A stretch of DNA of 64,000 nt from Flagellimonas abyssi (GTDB lineage Bacteria > Bacteroidota > Bacteroidia > Flavobacteriales > Flavobacteriaceae), in assembly GCF_019457905.1 (NCBI RefSeq), contig NZ_JAHZSV010000001.1, positions 434,001 to 498,000 of the forward strand, in the 5' to 3' direction. Numbering within the stretch: the stretch's first letter is position 1; every line of letters starts with the position of its first letter. This document shows positions 16,772 to 24,917 of this stretch, piece after piece. The translations under genes were made by a program, and so were the position numbers. The notes beneath the pieces were generated by a model. It saw only the letters and a list, made by a program, of their open reading frames with translations, had not been told where the DNA came from and ran no database searches.

Positions 16772-17719
16772 ATGACTGGCCTTCCCAAGCACTATACCGA
16801 CCATTGTCTGTTTCAGTTATACCTGAACAAAACACTGCATGCCGTACACCAAGGGAAAGTTCGGAACCTGCTTGTGAACCGTTATTTATCACTTACCCCC
16901 TCAATCTATCAAGAAGATGGGAAATCATTTTATATAATTAAAGACGTACCCGACTATCTTGATTTTCAAAAACATACTCCCCTTGACCATGGCTTTATCA
17001 AGGTACCACAATATGATGGACATTTAGTCAACCTACATTCCTACCAGAACCTCTCTGAGTATTTGAACGACCAACTCAGTAAACGCAATATCAAAAATCT
17101 TAGGAGTAAAAAAAGAAAACTGGAATCCTTGGGAGGCATCAGGTATAAGGTGTTGTCTGGTGATTTGGTGGAATCTGAATATGAAAAAATATTCGACTAT
17201 TTTAAAAAACTACTGTCCAAAAGGTTTGATCAAAAGGGTATTCTGAACAGGGACCTTGCCTACTGGCGGCAATTGTATGGTTTTACACTGCCCAAGTTAC
17301 GAAATGGCGACGCCAAATTGTTTGTTATATATAAGGATGAACTGCCTATATGCATTGCCTTGAACTACATTGTGGATCATGTAATGTTCAGTCATATTCA
17401 AACCTACGACATTGATTATTCACCATACAATTTGGGCGATATCCATATACAGTTCCAGTTGGAATGGTGTTTCTCCAATAATATTGACATCTATGACGTT
17501 TCCAAGGGTACCAACCCTTACAAGGAAAAATGGTGCAATCATCGCTATCGTTTGTTCCACGAAATCGTATATTCCAAAAAATCCGTGGTGGGCATCATAA
17601 GAGCCAAGTCTAAAAAAATAGAACTGAACATCTTGCAATGGTTCAGAAATATAGGGATTTTGGGAAATCTAATACAAATGGACAAATGGTTATATGCCAT
17701 AAATAAATGGCGCAAATAG
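16772..17719 (+). CDS. FemAB-like GNAT array, copy 2
   Basis: The shortest copy at 315 residues. Family landmarks: KDVPDYL at 58-64, KRFDQK at 150-155, CIALNYI at 194-200, DIDYSPYNLG at 213-222, EWC at 231-233 and DVSKGTNPYKEKW at 242-254. It resembles copy 1 most closely in the C-terminal core (YKEKWCNHRYR against YKERWCNRSYM). The N-terminal section before DVP is shorter than in other copies. It ends with a short basic tail and no accessory domain. It starts 11 nt after copy 1. A cytoplasmic transferase in the shared operon is inferred; the substrate is unknown. Confidence 0.72.
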   Translation: MTGLPKHYTDHCLFQLYLNKTLHAVHQGKVRNLLVNRYLSLTPSIYQEDGKSFYIIKDVPDYLDFQKHTPLDHGFIKVPQYDGHLVNLHSYQNLSEYLNDQLSKRNIKNLRSKKRKLESLGGIRYKVLSGDLVESEYEKIFDYFKKLLSKRFDQKGILNRDLAYWRQLYGFTLPKLRNGDAKLFVIYKDELPICIALNYIVDHVMFSHIQTYDIDYSPYNLGDIHIQFQLEWCFSNNIDIYDVSKGTNPYKEKWCNHRYRLFHEIVYSKKSVVGIIRAKSKKIELNILQWFRNIGILGNLIQMDKWLYAINKWRK

Positions 17720-17751
17720 GTTATTTTAATAACAGGTGAGAGTCACTAATT

Positions 17752-18948
17752 ATGGCGAGAATTCTTAACATACTATCCAATCACATCGATTTTCATGAAC
17801 TTGTTCTTCTTGAAAAAAAGACGGACAAGTTGTATCGCTGGATAAGGAATTCATTTACCGGCAATTTGGCATATCAAAAAAAGCTTCCCCGAGAAAATCC
17901 TAACTACGGTGGACAAAGGCCCATGGTACTTACCAGTGTACCTAGTTATATTGATACGGAACTGGACCTTGGAACCGATATAATCATTAAAAAAGTCCGG
18001 ACCTTCCCTGGCTCATTGATAAAACTATCGGCCTATAAAAGTTACGAGGAGTACTTAAAAAAGACCTTTGATCAAAAAGGACGGTCTCATTTTGCCAAAT
18101 GTCAGAATCTCCTGAATGAGTGTTTTACCATCCGGCATCAAATCTATTATGGTTCCATGGAAAAGGAAAAATACCAAATAGTTTTTAATGCTTTTGAGCA
18201 AATGCAGGCTAGGCGTTTTAAACAAAAGGGCTTACAGTCCGGTACTGATCCTATGCTATCTGAATACCGAGAAAAAACCTTGGAACTTGTTCGTAGTAAA
18301 GAAGCTTGCATTTCGGTCATCTATAATGGGGATACGCCCATCGCCATAAGTCTGAACTATATACTTGGAAAAATTGTTCATGGATTCACCAAAACCTTTG
18401 ATTCGGCCTATTCCAAATTTAGTCTAGGCAATATTGAACTTCTCAATGTCATAAAGTGGTGCTTTGATGAAGGGTTTGAAGTGTTCGATTTTATGAAAGG
18501 AGAATATAGTTACAAAAGTAGGTTTGCAGATACCTCCTACCCTTTTTTGATAGAAACTATCTACTACAAAAAAGAAGCTTTATCAAGGGTTTGGGGGCAT
18601 TCCGTTTTCTTTGGATTGAAACTTTTCTATTTTGTCTATCACGCTACAAAATCCATTAGATCGATCAATACCGAAAAATCAAGGGACAGCTCCAAGAATA
18701 ACATCAAGGTTCAGAAAACACTTTTGGACAGCACCACCGTAGGGAGTGATGAAAAGAGAGTGAATTTCAATGAAATACAAAGCCAATATATACAAAGAGC
18801 AATTTGTGATTATTGCTATCGAAGGCGGGAACAGATGGATTCCTTGAAGTTTTATAAAAAAAGGGACCGAATAAAAATGGTCTCCCAAAGAGAAGTTTTG
18901 ATATTTCAGGTCAATGGCCCAATGGATACAAAAGAAAACAGACAATGA
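17752..18948 (+). CDS. FemAB-like GNAT array, copy 3
   Basis: A 398-residue copy with the core (about 55-280) plus a C-terminal extension. Landmarks: SVPSYI at 62-67, RRFKQK at 154-159, PIAISLNYI at 196-204, DSAYSKFSLG at 217-226, KWCFDEGFE at 235-243 and DFMKGEYSYKSRF at 246-258. The first Asp pair of the usual D-x-D-Y motif is changed to D-S-A-Y. The extension (about 310-398) includes a helix-like stretch and a LKFYKKRD segment shared in pattern with copies 4, 5 and 7. It begins 32 nt after copy 2, the widest gap in the array, and overlaps copy 4 by 4 nt (ATGA). Confidence 0.72.
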   Translation: MARILNILSNHIDFHELVLLEKKTDKLYRWIRNSFTGNLAYQKKLPRENPNYGGQRPMVLTSVPSYIDTELDLGTDIIIKKVRTFPGSLIKLSAYKSYEEYLKKTFDQKGRSHFAKCQNLLNECFTIRHQIYYGSMEKEKYQIVFNAFEQMQARRFKQKGLQSGTDPMLSEYREKTLELVRSKEACISVIYNGDTPIAISLNYILGKIVHGFTKTFDSAYSKFSLGNIELLNVIKWCFDEGFEVFDFMKGEYSYKSRFADTSYPFLIETIYYKKEALSRVWGHSVFFGLKLFYFVYHATKSIRSINTEKSRDSSKNNIKVQKTLLDSTTVGSDEKRVNFNEIQSQYIQRAICDYCYRRREQMDSLKFYKKRDRIKMVSQREVLIFQVNGPMDTKENRQ

Positions 18949-20141
18949 AGAACGTTTCCTTTTTAGCAGAGCTGCTCGAAAAAGACACTATTGCTGAGCA
19001 TGTAAGGTCTATTTCCCTAAAAGATGATCCTAACAAGGTGTATCTAAATACAACTGATAAGCTGGAGCCTCGTAGAGAAAATGTGCTCTATACTGACGTG
19101 CCGGGATACTTGAACGTTACTTTTACACAAAACGGCCAGAAAAAATGGGGAAAATCAGTGGCTACTTTTGAGGGTTCCTATATTGATTTAAAAAAATATA
19201 CCGACCTAGACCAGCTCTTGAAAAGTAAGTTGAGCTCTAAAAGAGTATCGAGGTTGAGGGCCTATAAAAGAACCTTGGAAAAGGTATTCCCAATAAACTA
19301 TCAATATTATTATGGCGAAATACAGGATCGCACTTATGAAAACTTGATGAACACCTTGAAACAGATGGTCACCTCCCGTTTTGATGAAAAACAAATGAGC
19401 CATATGGCCCTCACGGAATGGGATCGATTCAAGGAACTGGGAAAAGGACTTATTCGAGAAAAAAAAGCATCCTTGATCGTTATTTATCATGGTGATGAGC
19501 CTATCCATATTTCCTTCAACTATATCTGGAAACAATTGGTTTTTGGATATGTCAGGGGCTTCAATATTGATTACTCCAAGTTTTACCTGGGGTATATCGA
19601 TATCATGATCCAACTACAATGGTGTTTTGAGATGGGTTTCGAAATCTATGACCTTTTGCGTGAAAATATGGAGTACAAACTTCGTTTTGCGGATCATACC
19701 TATCTCTATGCCTGCCATATGGTGGTTGCCAAACAAGGACCTCTTTCTATAATAAGTCCTTTGATAACGTGGCTATCGCTCTCACTAAAATTTGACATCT
19801 ATTATCCATTCATGTCAAGATTAAGAGCCATTTACCACCGAATCCCATTCTTGCCCAAAAGAAAGGAAAAAAGGATTCAGCCCTTCTACCATTTGGAAAA
19901 ACTCGACAAGGAACAATGGGCAAAAATGGACAAGAAAAGGTTCTCGCAAACTGGAATCGACTCTTTGAACGAACCCTATGGAAAACGAGCCATATATCAC
20001 TTTTTGTACCTTTCCAAGGACAAACTGGAGCATCTCAAAATCTACACCAGTTTGGACGATGAGCATTCAATTATTTTGGAATGCCCCAACAGTTTAGGAA
20101 AAGTCGTTTTCAAAAACAGAGTGGAAAAGCATGGGAAATAA
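18945..20141 (+). CDS. FemAB-like GNAT array, copy 4
   Basis: A 398-residue copy with core and C-terminal extension. Landmarks: TDVPGYL at 50-56, SRFDEK at 144-149, PIHISFNYI at 186-194, NIDYSKFYLG at 207-216, QWCFEMGFE at 225-233 and DLLRENMEYKLRF at 236-248. The Lys-Gly of the usual KG core is replaced by Arg-Glu here, so the donor or acceptor site may differ. The extension (about 330-398) ends with LKIYTSLDDEHS and GKVVFKNR. The start ATG overlaps the stop of copy 3 and the end overlaps copy 5 by 11 nt, so translation is probably coupled across these three genes. Confidence 0.72.
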   Translation: MKNVSFLAELLEKDTIAEHVRSISLKDDPNKVYLNTTDKLEPRRENVLYTDVPGYLNVTFTQNGQKKWGKSVATFEGSYIDLKKYTDLDQLLKSKLSSKRVSRLRAYKRTLEKVFPINYQYYYGEIQDRTYENLMNTLKQMVTSRFDEKQMSHMALTEWDRFKELGKGLIREKKASLIVIYHGDEPIHISFNYIWKQLVFGYVRGFNIDYSKFYLGYIDIMIQLQWCFEMGFEIYDLLRENMEYKLRFADHTYLYACHMVVAKQGPLSIISPLITWLSLSLKFDIYYPFMSRLRAIYHRIPFLPKRKEKRIQPFYHLEKLDKEQWAKMDKKRFSQTGIDSLNEPYGKRAIYHFLYLSKDKLEHLKIYTSLDDEHSIILECPNSLGKVVFKNRVEKHGK

Positions 20142-21309
20142 ACCATCCAATAAAATCATCTTTTTAAGATCACTATTGGCGGAAGAAAAGTTTCCGGATG
20201 CCATCGAACAGGTGTTGGACTCCAGAAATGGCCTTCCTCTCTATGAAAAAACTTCAGCCAAACCACTATTCATAGAAAATAAGTCCTTTGTCCTTCAAGA
20301 TGTGCCCGGGTACGTAAATTTGATATTGGCTCAACATCAGAGAAAGCTTTCAACACACACCATTACCACTCAACGGACATATGTTATCGAACTTAACCGC
20401 TATTCCGACGGTAACCAATACATGGAGCAACATTTTGGTTCAAAAACCCGGTCCGCCCTTAGAAGATATAAAAAACGCTTGGAGGAATGTTTTGATATCC
20501 GTTATGAAGCATATCAGGGCAACATCGATAAAAAATGGTACAATGAAATCTTTGAACAACTAAGAACACTCATGACAAGAAGGTTCAAAGAAAAGAACGA
20601 AGAGAACTATGAACTGCCGCATCTTGACCAAATCAAGGCTGATCTGTACCCGATGCTATTGCAAAATAGGGCAACATTATTCGTTATATATGCAAATGGA
20701 GAACCGGTAAGCATCAGAATCAACATGATGAAGGATAAACTGGCCTTTTACATACTCAGTGCGTATGACCCGGATTATGATGTTTTTCGGTTGGGAAAGT
20801 TGGATATGTGGAAGAATATTTCTTGGTTCATAAATCAAGGTTATACCACATACGACCTGCTAAAAGGATATGCCTACATCAAAGAAAAATGGGCTGACAG
20901 AACGTATGCCAACAATCTGGTTTTTGTAAATGAAGCTTCAAATTTATGGAACCGGCTAAAGTTCTTCGTTACACTAACGAGTGTACGATTTAGACATACC
21001 ATGGTAAAAAAATTAAAATATATAGGGCTGGACAAAATCATACTCCGAATAAAAAGGAGAAAGATAAATCATCTTGACAAAGCCAACTATGTGGTTTTAC
21101 CTTTGAAAGAAACGGAAGCTATCAAAACAATCCATAAAAATGCCCAGATAAACCTAAAAGAAAACAAATCACTGATTGCACCGATTATTGAACTTGCATA
21201 TAAGCACCGTTCCCGTTTCGACCAGATACAAGTATTCCTAAAAAACGGAAATTCCAAGGAATACTATATCCATATCAAGGGCCGTTACTATGTACTAACG
21301 TTATGTTGA
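20131..21309 (+). CDS. FemAB-like GNAT array, copy 5
   Basis: A 392-residue copy. Landmarks: QDVPGYV at 56-62, RRFKEK at 150-155, PVSIRINMM, DPDYDVFRLG, SWFINQGY (WC is changed to WF), and DLLKGYAYIKEKW. The Ser-Leu-Asn of other copies (PIAISLN) is Ile-Arg-Ile-Asn here. The C-terminal extension (about 335-392) ends IQVFLKNGNSKEYY and GRYYVLTLC, again like copies 3, 4 and 7. It starts inside copy 4 by 11 nt and is followed by a 22-nt gap. Function beyond family membership cannot be assigned. Confidence 0.72.
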   Translation: MGNKPSNKIIFLRSLLAEEKFPDAIEQVLDSRNGLPLYEKTSAKPLFIENKSFVLQDVPGYVNLILAQHQRKLSTHTITTQRTYVIELNRYSDGNQYMEQHFGSKTRSALRRYKKRLEECFDIRYEAYQGNIDKKWYNEIFEQLRTLMTRRFKEKNEENYELPHLDQIKADLYPMLLQNRATLFVIYANGEPVSIRINMMKDKLAFYILSAYDPDYDVFRLGKLDMWKNISWFINQGYTTYDLLKGYAYIKEKWADRTYANNLVFVNEASNLWNRLKFFVTLTSVRFRHTMVKKLKYIGLDKIILRIKRRKINHLDKANYVVLPLKETEAIKTIHKNAQINLKENKSLIAPIIELAYKHRSRFDQIQVFLKNGNSKEYYIHIKGRYYVLTLC

Positions 21310-21331
21310 TTCCTTCCAAAACCACAGACCA

Positions 21332-22306
21332 ATGAGAGCAAGGTTTCTTATTGATATACTTTTGGGGCCTTCCCATATCGAAACACCGGTTCTTACGGGC
21401 AAGGTCGATGAAAATGGCATATATCAGGTGTCATTGGCCGAAAACCAAGATAACGATGAAGCTTACACCATAATCGATGTTCCTGACCACCAATCCGTAA
21501 GGTTTTTGGAATCCCTAGAATCCCGGAATAGGTTTACTTCCCCCCTATACCAAGGCTATCTTATTGAATTGAGCGAACATGATAGTTTTGAAGATTATTT
21601 CAGGTCACATTTTAATGCAAAAGGGTCCAGAAATCTGAGGAGGCAAGGTAAAAAGCTTTTCAAGGAAATTCCTGCCCGTATGGTGACTTACTATGGAAAA
21701 ATCGAAAGAGGAACGTTGGACATGCTGTTTGAAAGCTTGGGAGAGTTCCTTGAAAAACGGTTTGAGCAAAAGGAGGTATCCAATTATGAAATACCCTTGT
21801 TGCCCCTGTACAAAAAAATGTTCCGCAAATTGCTTCCAGAAAAAAAGGCCGTGATTTTTTCCTTGTTCGATGCGGATGATCCAATAGCTTTGGGCATCGG
21901 TTTTGTTTATGGAGACACCCTTTATCTTTTCAATATCGCTTATGATGTTGACTACTCCCAATATGGGCCGGGAAACCAAATTATGATGGAGGCTGTGGCT
22001 TGGTGCTTTGATAAAGGAATCACCCGTGTGGATATGGGCCGGGGCGACTTTTTACACAAAAGAAAATGGGTAAATACTTCGTACACTTATACACAAATAG
22101 ACTTGTACGACCCTAAAAATGTTGGAAGAAGATTGCGGGCTTTACTTTCTTGGACCTTGAACACCTCTCGTTTTTATGGAATCCGATTCCTAAAAAAACT
22201 CCAAGTGCACCAATTGGCCAAAAGATGGTTTATCTGGAAATACAGGACCAAACAATTCCTGAGTAATAAAAACGACCATTCCACAAAAAATATATCGGAG
22301 TCCTGA
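21332..22306 (+). CDS. FemAB-like GNAT array, copy 6
   Basis: A 324-residue copy without the C-terminal extension. Landmarks: IIDVPDH at 47-53, KRFEQK at 142-147, PIALGIGF at 184-191, DVDYSQYGPG at 205-214, AWCFDKG at 223-229 and DMGRGDFLHKRKW at 234-246. The usual Leu-Asn of the PI-I-LN motif is Ile-Gly, and LG is changed to PG, so it is one of the more divergent members. It is followed after only 2 nt by copy 7. Its slightly different core suggests a separate step or substrate in the same process; this is inference. Confidence 0.72.
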   Translation: MRARFLIDILLGPSHIETPVLTGKVDENGIYQVSLAENQDNDEAYTIIDVPDHQSVRFLESLESRNRFTSPLYQGYLIELSEHDSFEDYFRSHFNAKGSRNLRRQGKKLFKEIPARMVTYYGKIERGTLDMLFESLGEFLEKRFEQKEVSNYEIPLLPLYKKMFRKLLPEKKAVIFSLFDADDPIALGIGFVYGDTLYLFNIAYDVDYSQYGPGNQIMMEAVAWCFDKGITRVDMGRGDFLHKRKWVNTSYTYTQIDLYDPKNVGRRLRALLSWTLNTSRFYGIRFLKKLQVHQLAKRWFIWKYRTKQFLSNKNDHSTKNISES

Positions 22307-22308
22307 CC

Positions 22309-23487
22309 ATGAGCAACGTAAAACACATAAATATCTTTCAATCCCTTTACGAACGGGGGAGTTTGCCCATGGAATTTGCCCATTCAAAAATAATGGACAA
22401 TTCTTTGCTGTTTGATGCATATTCATGGGCAAAACAGGAAAAATATGCTTTTTCGTGTCGTTTAATTCCGTCCTATTTTATCATTGATCAAGCGAAATCT
22501 TCATACAATATCAAGACCGTTGACCAACATAATTGGGGGTACTCCATTGATCTCTCCAATTGCTCCTCCATTGATGACTACCTATCTTCCCAGTTCAAGT
22601 CGAAACCAAGGAGTATCATTCGACGTTATGTCAACAGACTGGAAGCTTGTTTTCCCATATCATACAAGCTGTATCATGGGGAACTTGAAAAGGAGATTTA
22701 CAACGCTGTTTTTGATGCTCTACGAGATATGATCAAGAAACGGTTTCAAGAACGCGAAGAAACCCATAAAGAAATGTGGAGATGGGAGGCGCTAAAACAA
22801 AACACCTATCAACAAATCTTAAACAAACAGGCCTCATTATTTGTGATTTACGATGAATCCAAACCCATAGAGATATCTTTAAATTATCATTTGGGTCCGG
22901 TTCTTTTCAGTTCGGTATCGTCATACGACCTTGACTACGGAAAGTTCGGCCTTGGTCATGTAGAAATCTACAAACAGCTGGAGTGGTGCCTATCCAATGG
23001 ATATAAATTATTTGAAATGGGTGTCGGCGGAATGGATTACAAAAGAAAATGGAGCAACCATATCTACCAGTTTTCTCATTGGATAATCACCCCAAAAGAG
23101 AATTTGTTCCTAGGGTTGGTCAGTAAGATTGAACTCTGGAAGGTTCGTCTAAAGGAATATCTAAAATCAAAAAAAATGAACGAACTCCGTGATAGGGTTA
23201 TTGAACTCATCAATTTTGGTAAAACAAAGAAAATAGTTTTGGATGAAGTTGATTTTTCAACTGAAGCGGTCAATGGTCATACCAACCTTCAAATGCTAAT
23301 GCTGTTAACTCCCAAGGAGGTGGAACAGATAGAAGGGCTTAGAAAAGCTATAAATGATTTTCTCTATACCAATACACTGGCCTATTCAAAAATAAAAGTA
23401 TATAAGGACAATAGTAATTCTAGATGCTTTTTGATAGGGTATAATTACAAGGGAAAAGACCAATTCACCAAAATAACACACAAATAA
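22309..23487 (+). CDS. FemAB-like GNAT array, copy 7
   Basis: A 392-residue copy, the last of the array. Landmarks: LIPSYF at 52-57 (Asp of DVP lost), KKRFQER at 143-149, PIEISLNYH, DLDYGKFGLG, EWCLSNGY and EMGVGGMDYKRKW. The extension (about 320-392) carries SKIKVYKDNSNS and GKDQFTKI, like copies 3, 4 and 5. Downstream lies a 320-nt non-coding gap before the next plus-strand unit, so the array operon probably ends here, although no strong hairpin was seen. The N-terminal part is the most divergent of the seven. Confidence 0.72.
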   Translation: MSNVKHINIFQSLYERGSLPMEFAHSKIMDNSLLFDAYSWAKQEKYAFSCRLIPSYFIIDQAKSSYNIKTVDQHNWGYSIDLSNCSSIDDYLSSQFKSKPRSIIRRYVNRLEACFPISYKLYHGELEKEIYNAVFDALRDMIKKRFQEREETHKEMWRWEALKQNTYQQILNKQASLFVIYDESKPIEISLNYHLGPVLFSSVSSYDLDYGKFGLGHVEIYKQLEWCLSNGYKLFEMGVGGMDYKRKWSNHIYQFSHWIITPKENLFLGLVSKIELWKVRLKEYLKSKKMNELRDRVIELINFGKTKKIVLDEVDFSTEAVNGHTNLQMLMLLTPKEVEQIEGLRKAINDFLYTNTLAYSKIKVYKDNSNSRCFLIGYNYKGKDQFTKITHK

Positions 23488-23807
23488 AATTAAACAAACC
23501 ACTATTGGTTAGGTTAATTAGGAACATAATAAATAAATTATGTCGTCTAATTTGAGCATTATATCATAAAAATATCCCTATTGATAATTTCTCTTTTTAT
23601 TTTTAAACCCTATAGACAAATAAAAGAATTAGACTGGCTTAATTAAAAGCCTATCCATAAAAAAAGATGACAATATACTCCCCCAAATTGTCTTTTCCTG
23701 AACTTATTTATTATGATAAATCATTTTATACTTATTGATATGGTACGGACCAAATCATGGAGCTTTACCCGATTGGTAAATAACATTGTGAAACAGGGAT
23801 AAGGCTT
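23488..23807. other. AT-rich intergenic region between array and adenylation genes
   Basis: A 320-nt gap with no convincing gene on either strand. It probably contains the promoter of the 23808-26673 unit and the end of the array transcript, but no full -33/-7 pair or strong terminator hairpin could be picked out by eye. Confidence 0.45.
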
Positions 23808-24908
23808 ATGGACAAAAATGATCTACAAGTAGTTCTTTTGACCAAAAAAGAACTGCTGAAATATCTTGAATCACCACACGAACAACGTAAATATCCACTG
23901 CCCTTTTCCCAGAACAAGGCACAATGGTTGTTGGATAAACCGGAGCTTGATGAGAACGACTGTTTGGCCGTAATGGCCGTGTCAGGAGGAAAACTACTTA
24001 GTTTTGCCCACTTGGTACCGGATTTTCTGTCTTCTCCCGACCAAGATACCGGAACTAAGATATACTGGATAGTGCAATGGTGGGCGGCACCTTCTGCCAA
24101 AAGTACTGTTATCTCCACCTATGTTTTTAGTGAAGCCCTACGGTTGAGCAACAACATGGTATTGACCAAGGCCTATGAAGAAAACGCCGATACCTTTTAT
24201 AAAAAACAACCTTTTTCTGTCATCGGAACCATGGACCGGCACACCATTTTTATAGGGGTGGCCAAGGACATGGTAAACCAAAAGCTACGTTTGCCCAAAT
24301 GGTTAAGCCCCATAACGCGCTGGGTCGAATCCATTTCAATGAAATACTATAATGCCATCAATAGTTCCCGGATCTATACTTTGACAAAGGATTTAGACCT
24401 CAGGTATATGAACCAATTGGATGTAGAGGCTTGGAATTTTATCGAGCCTTACCTCCAAAGTGATTTGGTTGCAAAAAATTTGGCACAAATCAATTGGCAA
24501 TTAGACCCTAGACAGTATGTATCAAAACCATGGAACCATGGTAAAATGGATGATTCAAAAATCAGGGGATTTGCCGAGAGAATAGGTATTGTCAATTTTC
24601 TAGTGTACCGCGATGGGAAGGCAATCGGTTTTGCTTCCTTCCACTACATACACAGTACGGCCTATATGAAATATTGTATTGCCAACGATGCCGATATGCC
24701 AGGAGTATGTGCCTGTTTATATAAGAACCTATACGAATTGAACATTTCCTATATGTTCACGGACAATCAAACTTTGGCAGAACATTTCACCAAGACGTTG
24801 TCCGTTTTTTATCATTATCGTCAAACCAAAAAATCCATGGCACATAATGCCTTGCACAAAGAACTGCAGGTATCGCAATTGGCCGAACAGGATGGACACT
24901 TTATATAA
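23808..24908 (+). CDS. Unrecognised protein, possibly two-lobed GNAT-like
   Basis: A 366-residue soluble protein with no signal peptide. I do not recognise a named family. The C-terminal half has a GNAT-like pattern: FLVYRDGKAIGFASFHYI at about 268-285 (a strand-turn-strand as in GNAT cores), a YCIANDAD strand, then a helix and a YMFTDNQTLAEHF segment. The N-terminal half also has a strand such as CLAVMAVSGGKLLSFAHLV followed by IVQWWAAPSAKS, so the two halves may be two GNAT lobes. It lies 9 nt upstream of the adenylating enzyme, which ties it to activated amino acid or acyl transfer. It could be the transferase that takes the group from the carrier protein; this is inference. Confidence 0.45.
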   Translation: MDKNDLQVVLLTKKELLKYLESPHEQRKYPLPFSQNKAQWLLDKPELDENDCLAVMAVSGGKLLSFAHLVPDFLSSPDQDTGTKIYWIVQWWAAPSAKSTVISTYVFSEALRLSNNMVLTKAYEENADTFYKKQPFSVIGTMDRHTIFIGVAKDMVNQKLRLPKWLSPITRWVESISMKYYNAINSSRIYTLTKDLDLRYMNQLDVEAWNFIEPYLQSDLVAKNLAQINWQLDPRQYVSKPWNHGKMDDSKIRGFAERIGIVNFLVYRDGKAIGFASFHYIHSTAYMKYCIANDADMPGVCACLYKNLYELNISYMFTDNQTLAEHFTKTLSVFYHYRQTKKSMAHNALHKELQVSQLAEQDGHFI

Positions 24909-24917
24909 CCCTGCAAC

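Noticed and set aside
15723..23487. The seven-copy array as a peptidoglycan interpeptide bridge system
   Set aside because: Gram-negative Bacteroidota use direct cross-links with no bridge, and the genes sit in a glycan cluster, not near wall genes. A wall role is not excluded but is less likely.
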